Below, one piece after another: positions 35,701-45,929 of a stretch of 64,000 nt of DNA. Both the position numbers and the translations under genes were made by a program. The stretch lies in NCBI GenBank assembly GCA_946811185.2, contig OX328106.1:46636311-46700310 (forward strand), written 5' to 3'. The DNA is from Hippopus hippopus. Taxonomy: Eukaryota; Mollusca; Bivalvia; Cardiida; Cardiidae. The notes under the pieces are model-generated. The model had not been told where the DNA came from, did no database searches, and saw only the letters and a program-made list of their open reading frames with translations. How positions within the stretch are numbered: the stretch's first letter is position 1; each line of letters opens with the position of its first letter.

Positions 35701-38700
35701 GCGTCCCATCTTGGTTCAGCTTTATTATTGTATACACTGTTTTTATGGAATGGTCTGTCTCATCTGCTGCCAGAATTGAAGGTATGTTTCTTTAAACTTG
35801 CATCCCTAGATAGCCTTCTGTCAGTTACAAGGACACACCAAATAATGCATGAGCTAATTGTGAATCATTGAGTCTGGAGGTAGAATGGTCATTGGCCATG
35901 CAGAAAATTTACAAGTAGCATGACACTTAGACTCATGTCAGCCTGCACGGACTGCATGTATTGAGTAAAACTGCTTTTAGAATATAGTTTTAACAACACC
36001 TAGTAATGCTTGCAATGTTCTTAGACTTTTTTACATCACATTTCAAAAAATAAAAAAGAAATGTATTACTAGAAAATTGTTTCAGCAACTTAATGTTACA
36101 AGTGCATCAAATGGCTTGTAGTTTATTTTGATTTTACTGTCAATTTAAATTGTATCATACAACAAAAAGAGCAGAAGCAGGGTCATATAATTTTAAAGCT
36201 TATTTATTTGAAATTTGCTAGACCTTTTACAAAAATTGAACAACATCTGATCTACATAAAGTGTGTACCAGAGCAATGACACAGGATTAAATGCCCAGCA
36301 AGATTAGAATGAAGTAAGTTACTAGCCAATCAATTTGAAGTTGATTCAGATAAGTTTTTTTATTTGCAAGTGAATATCAGTCATTTTTGTACACTGTAGA
36401 GAAACAAAGTAAATGAGCCATGCTCTGACAAAAGGGGGTTTGATGCATCTCTGTGATGTATAATACCAAGCAAGTCATCACATAATTATTGATCCATAAG
36501 GTCCATTTTGTAAAACAGCTCACTGGATCATGGGGTACACAGGTCCTTTTATATGCAGAAAATTAACCAATAGCAAAAAGTTTCGACTCAGGTCAGCCTG
36601 TGCAATCTGCGCAGGCTGACCCGAGTCAAAACTTTTTGCAGTTGCATGAAGCCCTCTCTTCATAGAGCATTGCTCATATGTATATGTCTCTTTTCTATTC
36701 TTTAGTCAGCTGTACCCTTTCCTGCTGCTGCCAGATTGAGTCGTATGTCCCATGGGTTGATGGGAGTTGTGTTCTTAACTGCCTTATCAGGTAGGGAGGT
36801 AATCTTTACCAGGAAACATTATACTCTATCACAGCTTATTTATCAGTTTACCACATGACAAAGTTTTTAGACTTTTCCAAAGCCAAAGCATTTGAAGACG
36901 ACAAAATAATTCTCAAATAAAGGAAATTGTTGTTGATAGGGTAAAAAACATTGTGGGAAAAGGAGAAAATGCTATGTTTTTAAAAGTCCTCTTTCCCAAA
37001 GTCATTTAAAGTGGTTATTGTGTGGTAAAGGATAGAAACCAGATGCTTTGAATTTGGACCTGTCTAAAATTTTGTCGTCTGGTAAAGAGTTTAGGTATAA
37101 CATGTGAATTTAAGAGAAAAAGATAGGACAAAAGGTGGCACTGACATGTCAGACCATTCAAGAATACTAATTTGAGCATTCATCCTTTGCCACAATATCT
37201 TAATTTGATCTGCTACAAGTGGCTAAAAGTGGTCTGCAGAGGTATTGGTAATAAGTATCTACATGAAGTCAGAGGTATGTTTTAATGATCTGCACAAGAT
37301 AAACTTTTTTATACAGACTGAGGAATTTTGATCTAAAAGAGATTATATCCAAAATATTATCTTTTCTACAAACGTAACCCTTTACCAAACGACAAAATTT
37401 TAGACTTACCCAAATCAAAAGCATTTGCAGACAACAGATCATAAATGGCTAAAGTCAAGGTATTTGTTATTAATAGTGAGGAAAACATTTCGGAAAAAGG
37501 AGAAAATGCTGGTTACCATTTTTCTCCTTTTCCCAAAATGTTTTCAAAAGCTTTCTTCCACAAGGCCGTTAAATCTTTGGATTATGTGGTAAAGAGTTAA
37601 CTTAACATTTTATTAGAATGTTCTTCAAACAGCTACTATACCCTGATTTTGCACTTTGAATTTTGTTTTGTGTTTTGTTGTTGTATCACATGTACTAAAG
37701 TGTTGTATAACTCTGTCCTATTTGTCATCCTTTTGTCCTCAGGAGCATTTGTTGCTGGTTTAGATGCTGGACTCACCTATAACTCCTGGCCCAAGATGGC
37801 TGACAGATGGATTCCTAGTGATCTTTGGGCCATTAGCCCAAAATGGAAAAATATGTTTGAAAATGCAACCACTGTACAGTTTAATCACAGACATTTGGTA
37901 AGTTTAGATTATGAACAAGAAAGAAAAATTTAGTCATTGTCTATTGTAATGTTATTGCAGGTTTAGTATATGCTGGCTAAAATACTCTCACAAAATATTA
38001 GACATTGTAGAACTAAAGTCACTTATCTTTGGATCACAGTGGTAAGGCTCAGGCCTAGTTATCCAGGATTTCTGAGTTTAAATCACTGTTTTAATCTTTC
38101 TACTCCTTGCATTTTTGCTGGAGCATGCCATGCATACTGTCATTGAACTCCATACCAGAACACAAAACTGAAACATTTCCAATTTCAAAGTAATGGCAGA
38201 GACTGATGAAATATGGTTTAAATGAAGGGAATTATTTTTAGAACATCAGGAAATATTATGGGAGGAGGAAAAATGCAGGTTTGAAAAATTTTATCCTTTT
38301 CTAACAATGCTTTGAAAAGCATTCATCTTGGGTGGTAAAAACATGGAATCATTTGGTAAAGTGTTACTCTTTCCAAAACAACACAATTTTAAACGAGTCC
38401 AAATTGAAAGCATTTGCAGACAACAAAATAAATGTGACTCAGATATTGAAATTTTTTTACCAGCATTTTGTCCTTTTCCCACTATGTTTTCAAAAGGCTT
38501 CTTTCTCTGGATGGTTAAAAGTGGGGATTGTGTGGTAAAAGTCTGTCAAAACAACCAAAATATTCTTTTGAAATGTGTTTGGACATGATATAGCAGGAAA
38601 AGTTAACTTAAATGTGGTGAAATCACCAGGTTATAATCCACTGTCAAAAGATTTTTCATTTACATCTTGTTATGTTTAATTTATTTCAGGCTGAAAGCAC

Positions 38701-41700
38701 AATTGTTTTGATTGGTGCATTTTGGTTTCTCTCTCAAAAACATCCCCTTCCAAGAAGGGTTAAAATGGCAATCCATTGTTTGTTTGGAATGGCAATACTT
38801 CAGGTAAATTTTTTGCTGTATTGCATTCTTGTCTATTCTTAATTAATGGATACAGATGAAGGAGAGAATGTGGGGTTCTTAAGAGTAGTATTACCTCAGT
38901 TCCTCTCTAAAACCTTATGGGTACTCATCAGAACTTTCTGAATAAGTTATGAATACCCACAACATCGGTTTTAGAAAACATGTCATTTTTACAGGATTTT
39001 TGTAGCACTACATACACTAGATGAAAGTGCTGTGACACATCTTTGAAACAAAATTTTCAGACATTATATCCAACAGATATATATTGTATCAAATAAGCAT
39101 TTCCTCTTGTGGTAGACATTGTCCTTTTTTTTTTCCACCTTTTTCATGTGAAAGTTTTATCTGTCCATTTAAGTCTTTCTTTTTTTGTGTAAGGGAGGGG
39201 AGGGAGGGCACTATGTGTTGCAAAGTTGAACTTGTCATTTCATTTGCAACAAAACTTCAGTGAATAATCTTAAGCTTAAAATAAGCAGAAAGAACGAAAA
39301 GAACAATTGTTTGTAACAAGCAAGTGCTCCTTTTCTAGCAAGTTTTTATCATACCATTTGAACTGATTCATTCCATTTGGTTTACACGCCTCCTATCCAT
39401 GTCACCTGAATCAGTTTGTGCTTGGTGTGAAGTAAGCATATGTATTTAAATCTTTGCCTGGCAACAAAATTTTAGACTAGTCAAATAGATATTGCATTCT
39501 TTCACGAATGTCATATTAAATGTGGCTCAAGTGATAGGTTTGTTATTTAACCCTTTACAGCACAACCCAGTGTTTTAACAACCTTGAGGAAGAGGGTTTT
39601 TGAAAATATTGTGAGAAAAGGAGAAAATGCTGGTAACCAGCCTTTTCTCCTTTTTTTTACAATGTTTTCTATCCTTTCAAAGACAAAATTCATTGTTTTA
39701 GCCACATTTGGTTTGAAGTCTGAAAAAGCTTTTGTCATGGAAGAATCTAACTCTTGTTGTCTTGTAAAGGGTCAAAAGGTAGAAGTGTTTTCTCCTTTTC
39801 CCACCATGTTTCCGAAAGCCTTTTTCCTCATGGTTATTTAAAGATGGAAACACTAAGTAAAGGTTGAAATGATATTGGTGTTTTTGACCTGCTAACAGTA
39901 GCATTTAGCCAAGGGGAAATGCAGAAAGCTCAACATTCAAAATCCAGATACAGTCAGACCTGTCCTACAAAACACCTGTATTAAGAAACCAACTGCTTTG
40001 AGAGACCACTGCTTTAACTCTGTATCTATTCCGTTATTAACTTAAACTAACAAATGTAAACAAAGCGGGTGTTTAAATCCATTTGAATTTATATCATACC
40101 ATTTAAAAGTATGTAAATTATTGTGAAGATGATAATCTGTCGTTGTACGATCAGTCCAAGTATTAGTCGCTGACAGAGAAAGTAATTTCAAAATTAGGTT
40201 AAAACCTGCCAGGTTGCTGTGTATTTTGTTCACTTTTTGCCTGATTTTAAAATTCTTTTTTTCTGCCAGCAACTAACATATGGCCCGACCACACAATAAC
40301 AGACTGTCATCTCCACAATATTTTCCATACTTTTAAATGGTATGATTTAAATTTAAATGTATTATAGCACCTGCTTTGATATTTTGGCCTTTACTGGGCC
40401 TTTAATGGAACTTGCATTTAGAGAACATCTAATGTAAGAGACCACTCTTTCTTACTTGCCCTGGGTGGTCTCTGAATATAGGTTTTATCCTTTACCAATT
40501 TTTTAAAACTTGGTGGAAAAAATAGAGAATACTGGATATTAGCATTTTCTCCTTTTCCCTCAATGTTTTCTACTCTTTCACTGTCAAATTGCATCAAAAT
40601 AGTCATATTTTAATTTTCACCTGCAAACGAGTTCAATTTGGAAAATACTAAAATTTTGTTCTCTCTTAACTCTGTACCAAACAACAAAATTGCGGACTCA
40701 ACAAAGTTATAATCATATCTAGATGACAAATTGTTCGTAGTTCAAATGATGATTTGTATATTTGATAGGGTAGAAAACAATGTGGGAAAAGGAGAAAATG
40801 CTGGTTACCAGCATTTTCTGCTTTTTAGCTCCACTGGCCAAAGGCCAGCGGGCTTATGTCATGGCCCGGTGTCCGTCGTGCGTCCGTCTGTCAGTGCGCC
40901 GTCCGTCCGTCTGTGCGTTAACTTTTATTCCAAACATCTTCTTCTCTGAAACTAACCATCCAATTTTGATGAAACTTCACAGAAATGATCCTATTATGGT
41001 CCTCTTCAGAATTTCTTGAAAGAATTTGATTCCTTCAAAAACTCTGGTTGCCATAGCAACAAAACTGAAAAATATTAAAAAAATTTTAAAATCTTCTTGT
41101 CTGAAACCATAAGGCCAAGGGCTACCAAATTTGGCATGTAGCTTTATCTAGTGGACCTCTATCAAGTTTCTTCAAATTATAGCCCTGGGGTCAAATTAAG
41201 CCCCGCCCTGGGGGTTGCAAATTTTAAATGGGCTTATATAGGAAAAACTTTAAAATTCTTCTGGTACCTAGCCATAAGGCTTAGAGCTACCAAATTTTGC
41301 ATGTAGCTTTATCTAGTGGGCCTCTACCAAGGGTGCCAAAATTATAGCCCTGGGGTCAAATTTTGCCACGCCACGGGGGTCACAAGTTTTACATGGGCTT
41401 ATATAGGGAAAACTTTAAAAATCTACTCATACCTAGCCATAAGGCCTAGGGCTACCAAATCTTGCATATACGAGGGCTGTTTGATATGTAATGTGTATTG
41501 TACCACAGCGCGATAACACTTTCAACGATTTCATGGATGATGATACACTTGAATAGCTCTATTCAATCAGTGCTCTCAATAAGGGCCCATTTCAGGAATT
41601 TTTGTAATTCCATGTTCAAATTTTAGGAATTTTTTTTTAAAAAATCAGGATTTTTTTTTTCTGCATCGGTCAATGTGGTCATAGGCTTAGATTTATTTTG

Positions 41701-44700
41701 TGTCGTGGAATGTCCAATCCTATTTTCAAACCCTATGTTGTGACTACTCTAAGTATCCAGTCTATGTGAGATTTCCTTGTCTCTGTTCAAGAACTTTAGA
41801 AGCCTAAAATTTTAAGTCTTTACACAACAACAAAACTCTAGACCTGTCCACATTGAAAGCATTTGCAGATGACGAATGAAGTTTTAATCAGAAAGACATG
41901 TCCTTAGAATAACCATATAATAGGGTTAAAAATGTATATATATTTATAATAACACTGATTATATGGTAAGTGTTTAATTCGTTGGTCAATTATGATCTGC
42001 AAGTAATCAAAACAAATTAAAATCACTAATTATAATCTGTGAGTTACTGGCAATGATGGAACCACGGTATTAAGACTAAATAAGCAAATCACTGTTTCAT
42101 AACTGTAATAATGATAATTCAGTTGCAAAAGGTAAACCATCTATCTTGAATTTTTTTTTTTGTATGAATTTCTTTCAGTTTCTTAGTGGTTTTTGGAAGA
42201 GATGTATATGTACCTCGGATAGACGTGGTTTCCTTCGAAACGACGGTCATGTCGCACGATGATTTTTTTTTAAAGAAACTTGCCAAATTGCGCTGCATAA
42301 TTTCCACAAAAAATGCGTATCGAAATTATAATCTGCCGATTTTTAAAGAGTTGGACAAATAATTGATATTACTCGATTTTTTCGATTTCTTTCATGTTGC
42401 ATGTTTGCAAACAAACAAGATTCCCCGATCTTCGATTGTGCGTCTCATTAATTGCAATAATCCGTTAATTTCTACAGCTGCAGTCAAATTAAAGACGGTT
42501 GATTACTTGTCGATCATAACTGACCATCCAATTAAGCACTTACCATAATCCAGTCATAAATTGGATAAACAATCGCATATGTGTAATTGTCATCTCTACA
42601 CCGTAATCCAGATCACCGAAACGCTTTACCATGATTTGAAACTCTTTGTAAAGCGCCTTTCTTACATTGAATAGGCATTATCAAAGTTTTCCACACGTGT
42701 CAAACCCTTTATGCATCGTTTTTTGAAAAAACGTCCGGGTTGAAATTCTCGGACGTTTTTGTCAAAATCTGGACGTAAAAAAACGTCTGACTTTCGAAAT
42801 GCCGACGTTTTTTCTCAAAATTTAGACGTAATATACGTCGACGTCCGCTTATTGAGAGCACTGTTCAATACCTTTCCAACGGTATAAAAACGAGCCTTTA
42901 GCTCCACGTAGTTTTAAACTTATAGTCATTTCATTAGAGCTAGTCGTTGACCACTGTTGTAAAAATGGTTGGGAAACGGATTAAGAATATTGAAGAAATT
43001 AGAGCTTATATAAAATTTTGCACAAAACTCGGTCATTCGGTAATGCAGATTTTTACTGAATTGGGGGAAGTTTATGGGTCTGATAAGTATCTTATGAGAC
43101 AGTTCGTAGGTGGAGAAAGAAATTTCTGACTGGCACAAAGTCCGTCAAAGATGCAGCAAAATCTGGCTGACCTGTGACTGTAACAGGCAAAGCAAATGTC
43201 TCAAAAGTCAGGGAAATAATTGAAAGTGATGGCAGATACAAGATTCGTGATATTGCCAACGCTGTAGGCATATCGCTGTCGCGGGTGCATTTCATTTTGA
43301 AGCGTATTTTGAAAGTACGAAAGATTTCTGCCAGATGGATACCGCATATATTGACAGATGACCAAAAACGGGTACGAGTACAAACCGCTAAGCAATTGCT
43401 CAAAATGTTTCCCAAATTCAATCAAAGACAATTTGCAAACATTGTTACTGGTGACGAAACATGGGTTCACTATTTCGAACCAGTAAGAAAAATTGGAAAC
43501 AAAATATGGCTAACTTAACACGGTAGAAGGCCTGTATTTGCCAAAAGAAGCATAAGCACAAAGAAGGTTCTATATTGCATATTCTTCTCATGTGATGGTA
43601 TAGCCGTACAAATTCCGGTGCCGAAGGGCAAAATTGTTACAGGTCGGTATTACCGAGATGTTATACTAAAAAAGCTCAAGAAATATTATCTTAAACGACG
43701 CCCTGTGTCAGGATTTAGGCATGTTCGTCTACTTCATGATAATGCTCCATCACATACATCTGAGCTTGTGAAGCAATTTTTGAAGTCAGAGAAGGTTACT
43801 GTCTTGCCACACCCACCATACTCTCCATATCTAGCCCCATGCGACTTTTTCCTTTTTCCAAAACTTAAAAAGTTCTTATCTTACAAGTCCCGACAAGCCC
43901 TTGGCTCAGCTATCAGTCAGTGCCTAAATCAGCGTACCGTGACGCATTTCAGAAATGGATTCAGAAATTGAAATTATGTATTTCAAACCGCGGAGAATAC
44001 TTTGAAGGGATGTAATGTTCATTTCACTATTTGAGTCGAATGCTTTTGAGATATCGTACAATACACATTACATGTCGAACAACCCTCGTAGCTTCATCTA
44101 GTGGGCCTCTACCAAGAGGGCCCAAATTATAGCCTCGGGGTCAAGTTTGGCCCCACCCCAGGGGTCACATGTTTTACATGGGCTTATATGGTGAAAACTT
44201 TATAAATCTTCTTGTTACTAACCATAAGACCTAGGTCTACTAAATTTAGCCCTGTCTCAGGGCCTCATGTTTTACAGGGCCTTTTATTGAGGAAACTTTG
44301 TAAATCTTTTTCTCTATAACCACACATTCTAGACCTGTATTATTTTGTATGGGGCTTATCTTGTGGACCTCCACCAGAATTCAAGTAACTGTAGCTTTTT
44401 GGTCGAAAATGGCTTTGTCCTGGGGTCATAACTTTCCTGTAGGATTTTATAGAAAAAAATTTGTATGTCTTCTAGTTTGAAACTAATTGGCCAAGTATTG
44501 TAATGTTTGGCTTGTAGTGTTTTTACTTATTAGCCAGTGGAGCGATACAGGGCCATCATGGCCCTCTTGTTCCACAATGGTTTCATAAGCCCTCTTTTTC
44601 AGAGTTCTTAAAACTCAGGTTTGTGTGGTTAAGTGTTAAAGAGTTAACTTTGTAATCTTTCTTTTTACAGGGTGCCCTTGGTATCACCACATTGCTGACT

Positions 44701-44802
44701 TACGTCCCGACAGAACTAGCGGCCACACACCAGTCCGGCAGTGTTGCTTTGTTGTCATTTGCAGTATGGGTTGCACATGAGTTAAAGAGAATTCCAAAAT
44801 AA
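23775..44802 (+). CDS. COX15: COX15, heme A synthase / cytochrome c oxidase assembly protein, complete
   Basis: Converts heme O to heme A in the mitochondrial inner membrane for cytochrome c oxidase. Exons, all phase-consistent: 23775-23837, 28558-28656, 29156-29325, 30586-30708, 33782-33974, 35614-35781, 36706-36790, 37743-37897, 38690-38803, 44671-44802; 433 aa (human about 410). Residues 1-54 are a poorly conserved Arg/Lys-bearing presequence. The first membrane helix is about 92-109. Hallmarks: [21 protein letters not shown] (His174), [16 protein letters not shown] (His248), [27 protein letters not shown] (His349/351) and [12 protein letters not shown] (His410), giving the conserved heme-ligand histidines. 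The start is the first ATG in a basic, Ser/Thr-rich leader. Exon 2 (33 codons) is called only from splice sites and phase. Confidence 0.96.
25123..25206 (+). other. Candidate orphan exon, 28 codons, phase 0-0
   Basis: CTTATCTGACAG precedes and GTATTT follows an 84-nt open frame beginning [20 protein letters not shown]. Only this frame is open. It follows a block with a CpG-bearing, ETS-like CATTTCCGG (about 24936-24944). It could be a remnant of a captured gene, an exon of the transposon, or a phase-compatible cassette in COX15 intron 1. No family recognised. Confidence 0.3.
25430..26040 (+). repeat. Dispersed element with tandem units of about 160 bp
   Basis: The phrases AAATTTTCACAG, CATGTGACCTAGCGCATATT and TCATGGAAAAAGGGGG occur near 25530 and again near 25690. 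The right edge is GATGACGACACTCTTGTT. A GTCC-like run sits at 25866-25890. It resembles the element at 3347-5565 in layout. Confidence 0.65.
26317..26549. repeat. MITE-A copy nested in the inverted-repeat element
   Basis: Starts TTAGCTCTTTACCACACAAT, ends AGAAAAGAGTTAA. The hairpin left arm carries an extra GGGAAAATTGA insertion. Confidence 0.85.
26758..26880. repeat. Homopolymer block T/G/A, inverse of 24380-24480
   Basis: Runs of T, G and A, then CCCTACCTAACATTTTTGG and AAACAAACTATTTTTT. This is the inverse partner of the block near 24390 and marks the subterminal arm of the inverted-repeat element. Confidence 0.65.
27540..27731. repeat. MITE-A copy
   Basis: AAAACATTGTGTGAAAAAAG, CTGGCAACCAGC, and a right end ATTTGGTAAAGAGTTAG. 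The left end is lost. Confidence 0.8.
27833..28061. repeat. MITE-A copy, intact, TTAA both sides
   Basis: TTAA at 27833-27836 and 28058-28061; body 221 bp; ends CTCTTTACCACACAATCC and TGTGTAGTAAAGAG; clear central hairpin. Confidence 0.92.
28868..29010. repeat. MITE-A fragment near COX15 exon 3
   Basis: TACCAGCATTTTTTCCGTG and ACTACAATGTTTTCAGAAG remain, followed by GTTGTTAATACGCAG. The left half is lost. Confidence 0.55.
29499..29727. repeat. MITE-A copy
   Basis: TTAA 29499-29502, CTCTTTACCAAACGAC at the left, GTGTAGTAAAGAGTTAT at the right (last TTAA base changed). The half-order is opposite to that at 27833. Confidence 0.9.
29791..30046. repeat. MITE-C copy 1
   Basis: Ends GAGCCATGCTCTGGGAAATG and TTTCGCAGAGCATGGCTC are inverted repeats. 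GCAAAAAGTTTCGA and TCGATACTTTTTGC are inner inverted blocks. Six copies of this about 260-bp family are seen (36415, 48881, 53311, 53546, 59526). Confidence 0.82.
30126..30174. repeat. Miniature MITE-A derivative, about 49 bp
   Basis: Only the two ends remain, joined directly: TTAGCTTTTTACCAAATGAC and GATTGTGTGGTAAAGGGTTAA. A truncated left end of another copy (30172-30222) follows, then a complete copy. Confidence 0.75.
30222..30446. repeat. MITE-A copy, intact, TTAA both sides
   Basis: TTAA at 30222-30225 and 30443-30446; body 217 bp; ends CCCTTTACCACACAAGCC and ATGTGGTAAAGGG; central arms nearly perfect. It ends 139 bp before COX15 exon 4. Confidence 0.92.
30804..31268. repeat. Two MITE-A copies (30804-30958 deleted, 31040-31268 intact)
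   Basis: The first starts TTAACCCTGTATCACAG, lacks the left hairpin arm and ends TTGTTTGGTAAGGAG. The second has TTAA at 31040-31043 and 31265-31268, body 221 bp, ends ACTCTTTACCAAACGACA and TTGTTTGGTAAAGAG. Confidence 0.88.
31285..31400 (-). repeat. tRNA-like SINE head, minus strand
   Basis: On the minus strand a box-A-like CCGGGTAGAGCATCATCC is followed by a box-B-like GGTTTGAATCC. It has no proper tRNA fold or anticodon arm that I can draw, so it is a SINE head rather than a tRNA gene. Confidence 0.55.
31527..31722. repeat. MITE-A copy, degenerate
   Basis: TTAACTCTTTACCAAATAAG, ATTGTGGGAAAAAAATGCT and ATCTGGTACAGAGTTAA mark the left end, hairpin remnant and right end. Confidence 0.75.
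31860..33329 (+). other. COX15 intron 4 stretch, unassigned
   Basis: No family recognised except a MITE-B remnant at about 32401-32475 (CAGTCTGATCTAGATCTACA). The phrase AATACACTGCTG occurs twice near 31860 and 31895. A GC-richer piece lies at 33160-33240. No supported ORF. Confidence 0.4.
33330..33735. repeat. MITE-A copies (33330-33545 degenerate, 33660-33735 fragment)
   Basis: The first ends GATTGTTTGGTAAAGAGTTA. The second keeps GGAAAAGGAGAAAATGCTTG and ACTTTCTCCTCTTCC; it ends about 45 bp before COX15 exon 5. Confidence 0.7.
34006..34327. repeat. Two overlapping MITE-A remnants
   Basis: GTAAAGGAGAAAATGCTGGT and CCAGCATTATATCC (34050-34090) form one hairpin; TTTTCTTCTTTTCTCACATTG lies at 34191-34216. 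The right end ATGTGGTAAAGAGTTAA finishes at 34327, where a MITE-B begins. Confidence 0.72.
34324..34528. repeat. MITE-B copy sharing its TTAA with the preceding MITE-A
   Basis: Begins TTAACCTTTAGACTGTTAAG at 34324 and ends AGTAGGTTAA at 34528. The palindrome is decayed (ACAAGATCACACATCACAG / GTGTAATCTGATG). The TTAA at 34324-34327 serves as the border of both elements. Confidence 0.78.
34658..34885. repeat. MITE-A copy, intact, TTAA both sides
   Basis: TTAA at 34658-34661 and 34882-34885; body 220 bp; ends CTCTTTACCACACAATTCC and GTGTGGTAAAGAG; strong central hairpin. Confidence 0.92.
35041..35261. repeat. MITE-B copy, TTAA both sides
   Basis: TTAA at 35041-35044 and 35258-35261; body 213 bp; left CCCCTAGGCTGCTAAGCGC, right CCGTATAAGGG; arms GTAGATCAAGATCAAACTGC and GCAGTCTGATCTTCAATCTA. 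Confidence 0.88.
35782..36705 (+). other. COX15 intron 6, with MITE-C copy 2 at 36415-36676
   Basis: The MITE-C copy begins GAGCCATGCTCTGACAAAAG and ends AGAGCATTGCTC; its core GGTCAGCCTGTGCA / TGCGCAGGCTGACC is palindromic. It ends about 30 bp before exon 7. The rest (35782-36414) is AT-rich with nothing recognised. Confidence 0.75.
36845..37601. repeat. MITE-A copies (36845-37035 deleted, 37374-37601 near complete)
   Basis: The first has lost the right hairpin arm after GGAAAAGGAGAAAATGCT. The second starts GTAACCCTTTACCAAACGAC and ends TATGTGGTAAAGAGTTAA, about 140 bp before exon 8. Confidence 0.8.
38362..38540. repeat. MITE-A copy, left hairpin arm lost
   Basis: Left CTCTTTCCAAAACAAC, then GAAAGCATTTGCAGACAAC, CCTTTTCCCACTATG and GATTGTGTGGTAAA. 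It lies 150 bp before exon 9. Confidence 0.75.
39547..39775. repeat. MITE-A copy
   Basis: Starts TTAACCCTTTACAGCACAAC, ends TCTTGTAAAGGGTCAA (last TTAA changed). Central arms are strong: GAGAAAATGCTGGTAACCAG. Confidence 0.88.
40487..40660. repeat. MITE-A copy, left end lost
   Basis: TATTAGCATTTTCTCCTTTT and CCTCAATGTTTTCTACTC; it runs into the next copy at 40666. Confidence 0.7.
40666..40826. repeat. MITE-A left half, outer layer of the nest
   Basis: TTAA at 40666-40669, then CTCTGTACCAAACAAC and TGTGGGAAAAGGAGAAAATG. It breaks off at TTTTCTGCTTTT. Its right half resumes at 44572. Confidence 0.85.
41568..42863. mobile_element. hAT-like non-autonomous element, 1296 bp, 6-bp duplication TTCAAT
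   Basis: Perfect 16-bp ends CAGTGCTCTCAATAAG and CTTATTGAGAGCACTG. TTCAAT flanks it at 41562-41567 and 42864-42869. ACGTC-rich repeats lie near the right end (42730-42850). A MITE-A fragment lies at about 41812-41880. No transposase frame is seen. It sits in the mariner 5' untranslated region. Confidence 0.88.
42965..44015 (+). pseudogene. Mariner transposase, inactivated
   Basis: Starts [18 protein letters not shown] and has a helix-turn-helix region ([20 protein letters not shown]). The catalytic acids remain: [18 protein letters not shown], and [12 protein letters not shown], with the last two Asp separated by 34 residues (D34D, mariner). Breaks: a frameshift near 43105, an in-frame TGA near 43171, TAA at 43516-43518, and another frameshift near 43930. 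It is therefore not functional as read. Confidence 0.93.
44572..44647. repeat. MITE-A right half, outer layer of the nest
   Basis: Resumes CCACAATGGTTTCATAAGCC and ends AAGAGTTAA at 44647, 23 bp before COX15 exon 10. Together with 40666-40826 it makes one copy. Confidence 0.85.
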
Positions 44803-45270
44803 TGTTTTAAGACTCTATTTCTTGTTGTCTTTCTTGTACTTGCTGTACAAATTTGTACAAAAAAAGAATCTTTGGACCTGTACTGGTAGTGCAAACTTAT
44901 TATGAAAATATCTTTGTACATACATGTATGTATCACATTCATTCATGGGGCCACTTTTTGAAATTTTATGGAGTGGTAGGTGAACATATTCTAGAAATCA
45001 TGATTATTTCTAAGGAGGATGAGTGTGTGCATGAGTTGTAAGGATAGTCTCTTAAGGCTTATTTGTTGTGTGTGGGATGGAAGTCACAAGACGCTCTTGT
45101 CTTTTGCTGTGTTTTAAGTAAACAAATTCACAGAAATTAAGATGCAGATTATTTGTGTTAACTAAAACTAGCGAGGTAAAAAAACAACATTGTAAAATGG
45201 AACACGTTTTTAGTGGTCAGAAAGTTGGTTCTATAATTTGTAGTCTGTGTAAATGCCAATCTTGGCCAAT

Positions 45271-45428
45271 TTTCACAAACCATTCTTAAGAATATTCTTT
45301 GTCTTATTCTCAAGAATTTTCTGAAATTAAAAGTAACACTTCTAATTGGCTGGTTTAGCCAAACCCAATGGTATAGCCAAGCAGAAGACTTTTAATGATA
45401 TGAAAGGATGGTTGTTTAATACAGACCC
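45271..45428. repeat. MITE-D copy 3, in the COX15 3' UTR
   Basis: CAAACCATTCTTAAGAATAT on the left and GGTTGTTTAATACAGACCC on the right; centre CTAATTGGCTGGTTTAGCC. Confidence 0.75.
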
Positions 45429-45727
45429 TTGCTTTTCTTGAATTTGCCAAGTGATGAAGGATGATTGAATGATGAAAACAATGAAGCCTACCACAGATAA
45501 GAAAGAATCTTGTTACATAACAGCAACTGCAATATTTTGCATGAAATTATTATATATTTATTGTATGTTTATAGTTACTATGTTTTCATCATGTTCATAT
45601 TTTCATGTCAAGTAATAGTTGCATAACTTTTTTCACTTTCCTTTCACTTTATACCCTTTGACCATATCTACATCTGAATTTATGAAATAGTTTTATACAT
45701 TTGTGTCACACATGTACTTTTCTTTCA

Positions 45728-45733
45728 AATAAA
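45728..45733 (+). terminator. COX15 polyadenylation signal AATAAA
   Basis: Canonical AATAAA 925 nt after the COX15 stop, followed by a GT-rich stretch (TTGTCTGTAGATTGTGTTTC). This sets a 3' UTR of roughly 950 nt. A MITE-D copy lies within that UTR. Confidence 0.65.
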
Positions 45734-45929
45734 AACATCTTGTCTGTAGATTGTGTTTCTCCTTTCTTTATTTGTTTCCTTTAATTTGTTGCCTTATGTG
45801 TGAATATACTCCTTTGTTTTGTAACCAAATCTTGAGTTTGTCAGTTTCTTGTCCAAATGAAATACTTAGTTGTTCAATCTCAGTGTAATCTTTTGATATG
45901 CTGGGTTCACACCTCTGTTTTCAAGTCCA

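Larger units (their letters stand above)
41471..44088 (+). mobile_element. Mariner element (Tc1/mariner), broken, carrying a hAT-like insertion
   Basis: 33-bp terminal inverted repeats (41471-41503 and 44056-44088, three mismatches) start CGAGGGYTGTT and are flanked by TA at 41469-41470 and 44089-44090. Without the inner insertion it is about 1.3 kb, normal for mariner. It sits inside the second-layer element, between GGGCTACCAAATCTTGCATA and the matching text after 44091. Confidence 0.93.
40827..44571. mobile_element. Second-layer element with ends AGCTCCACTGGCC / GGCCAGTGGAGC-type
   Basis: Left AGCTCCACTGGCC and a GTCC/GTCCGTC run (40870-40915); right TTAGCCAGTGGAGC then GGCCATCATGGCCCTCTTGT. 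Internal phrases repeat, such as ATAGCCCTGGGGTCAAAT and TTTATCTAGTGGGCCTCTACC. It is interrupted by a mariner at 41471-44088 and carries no ORF of its own. It lies in COX15 intron 9. Confidence 0.82.
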
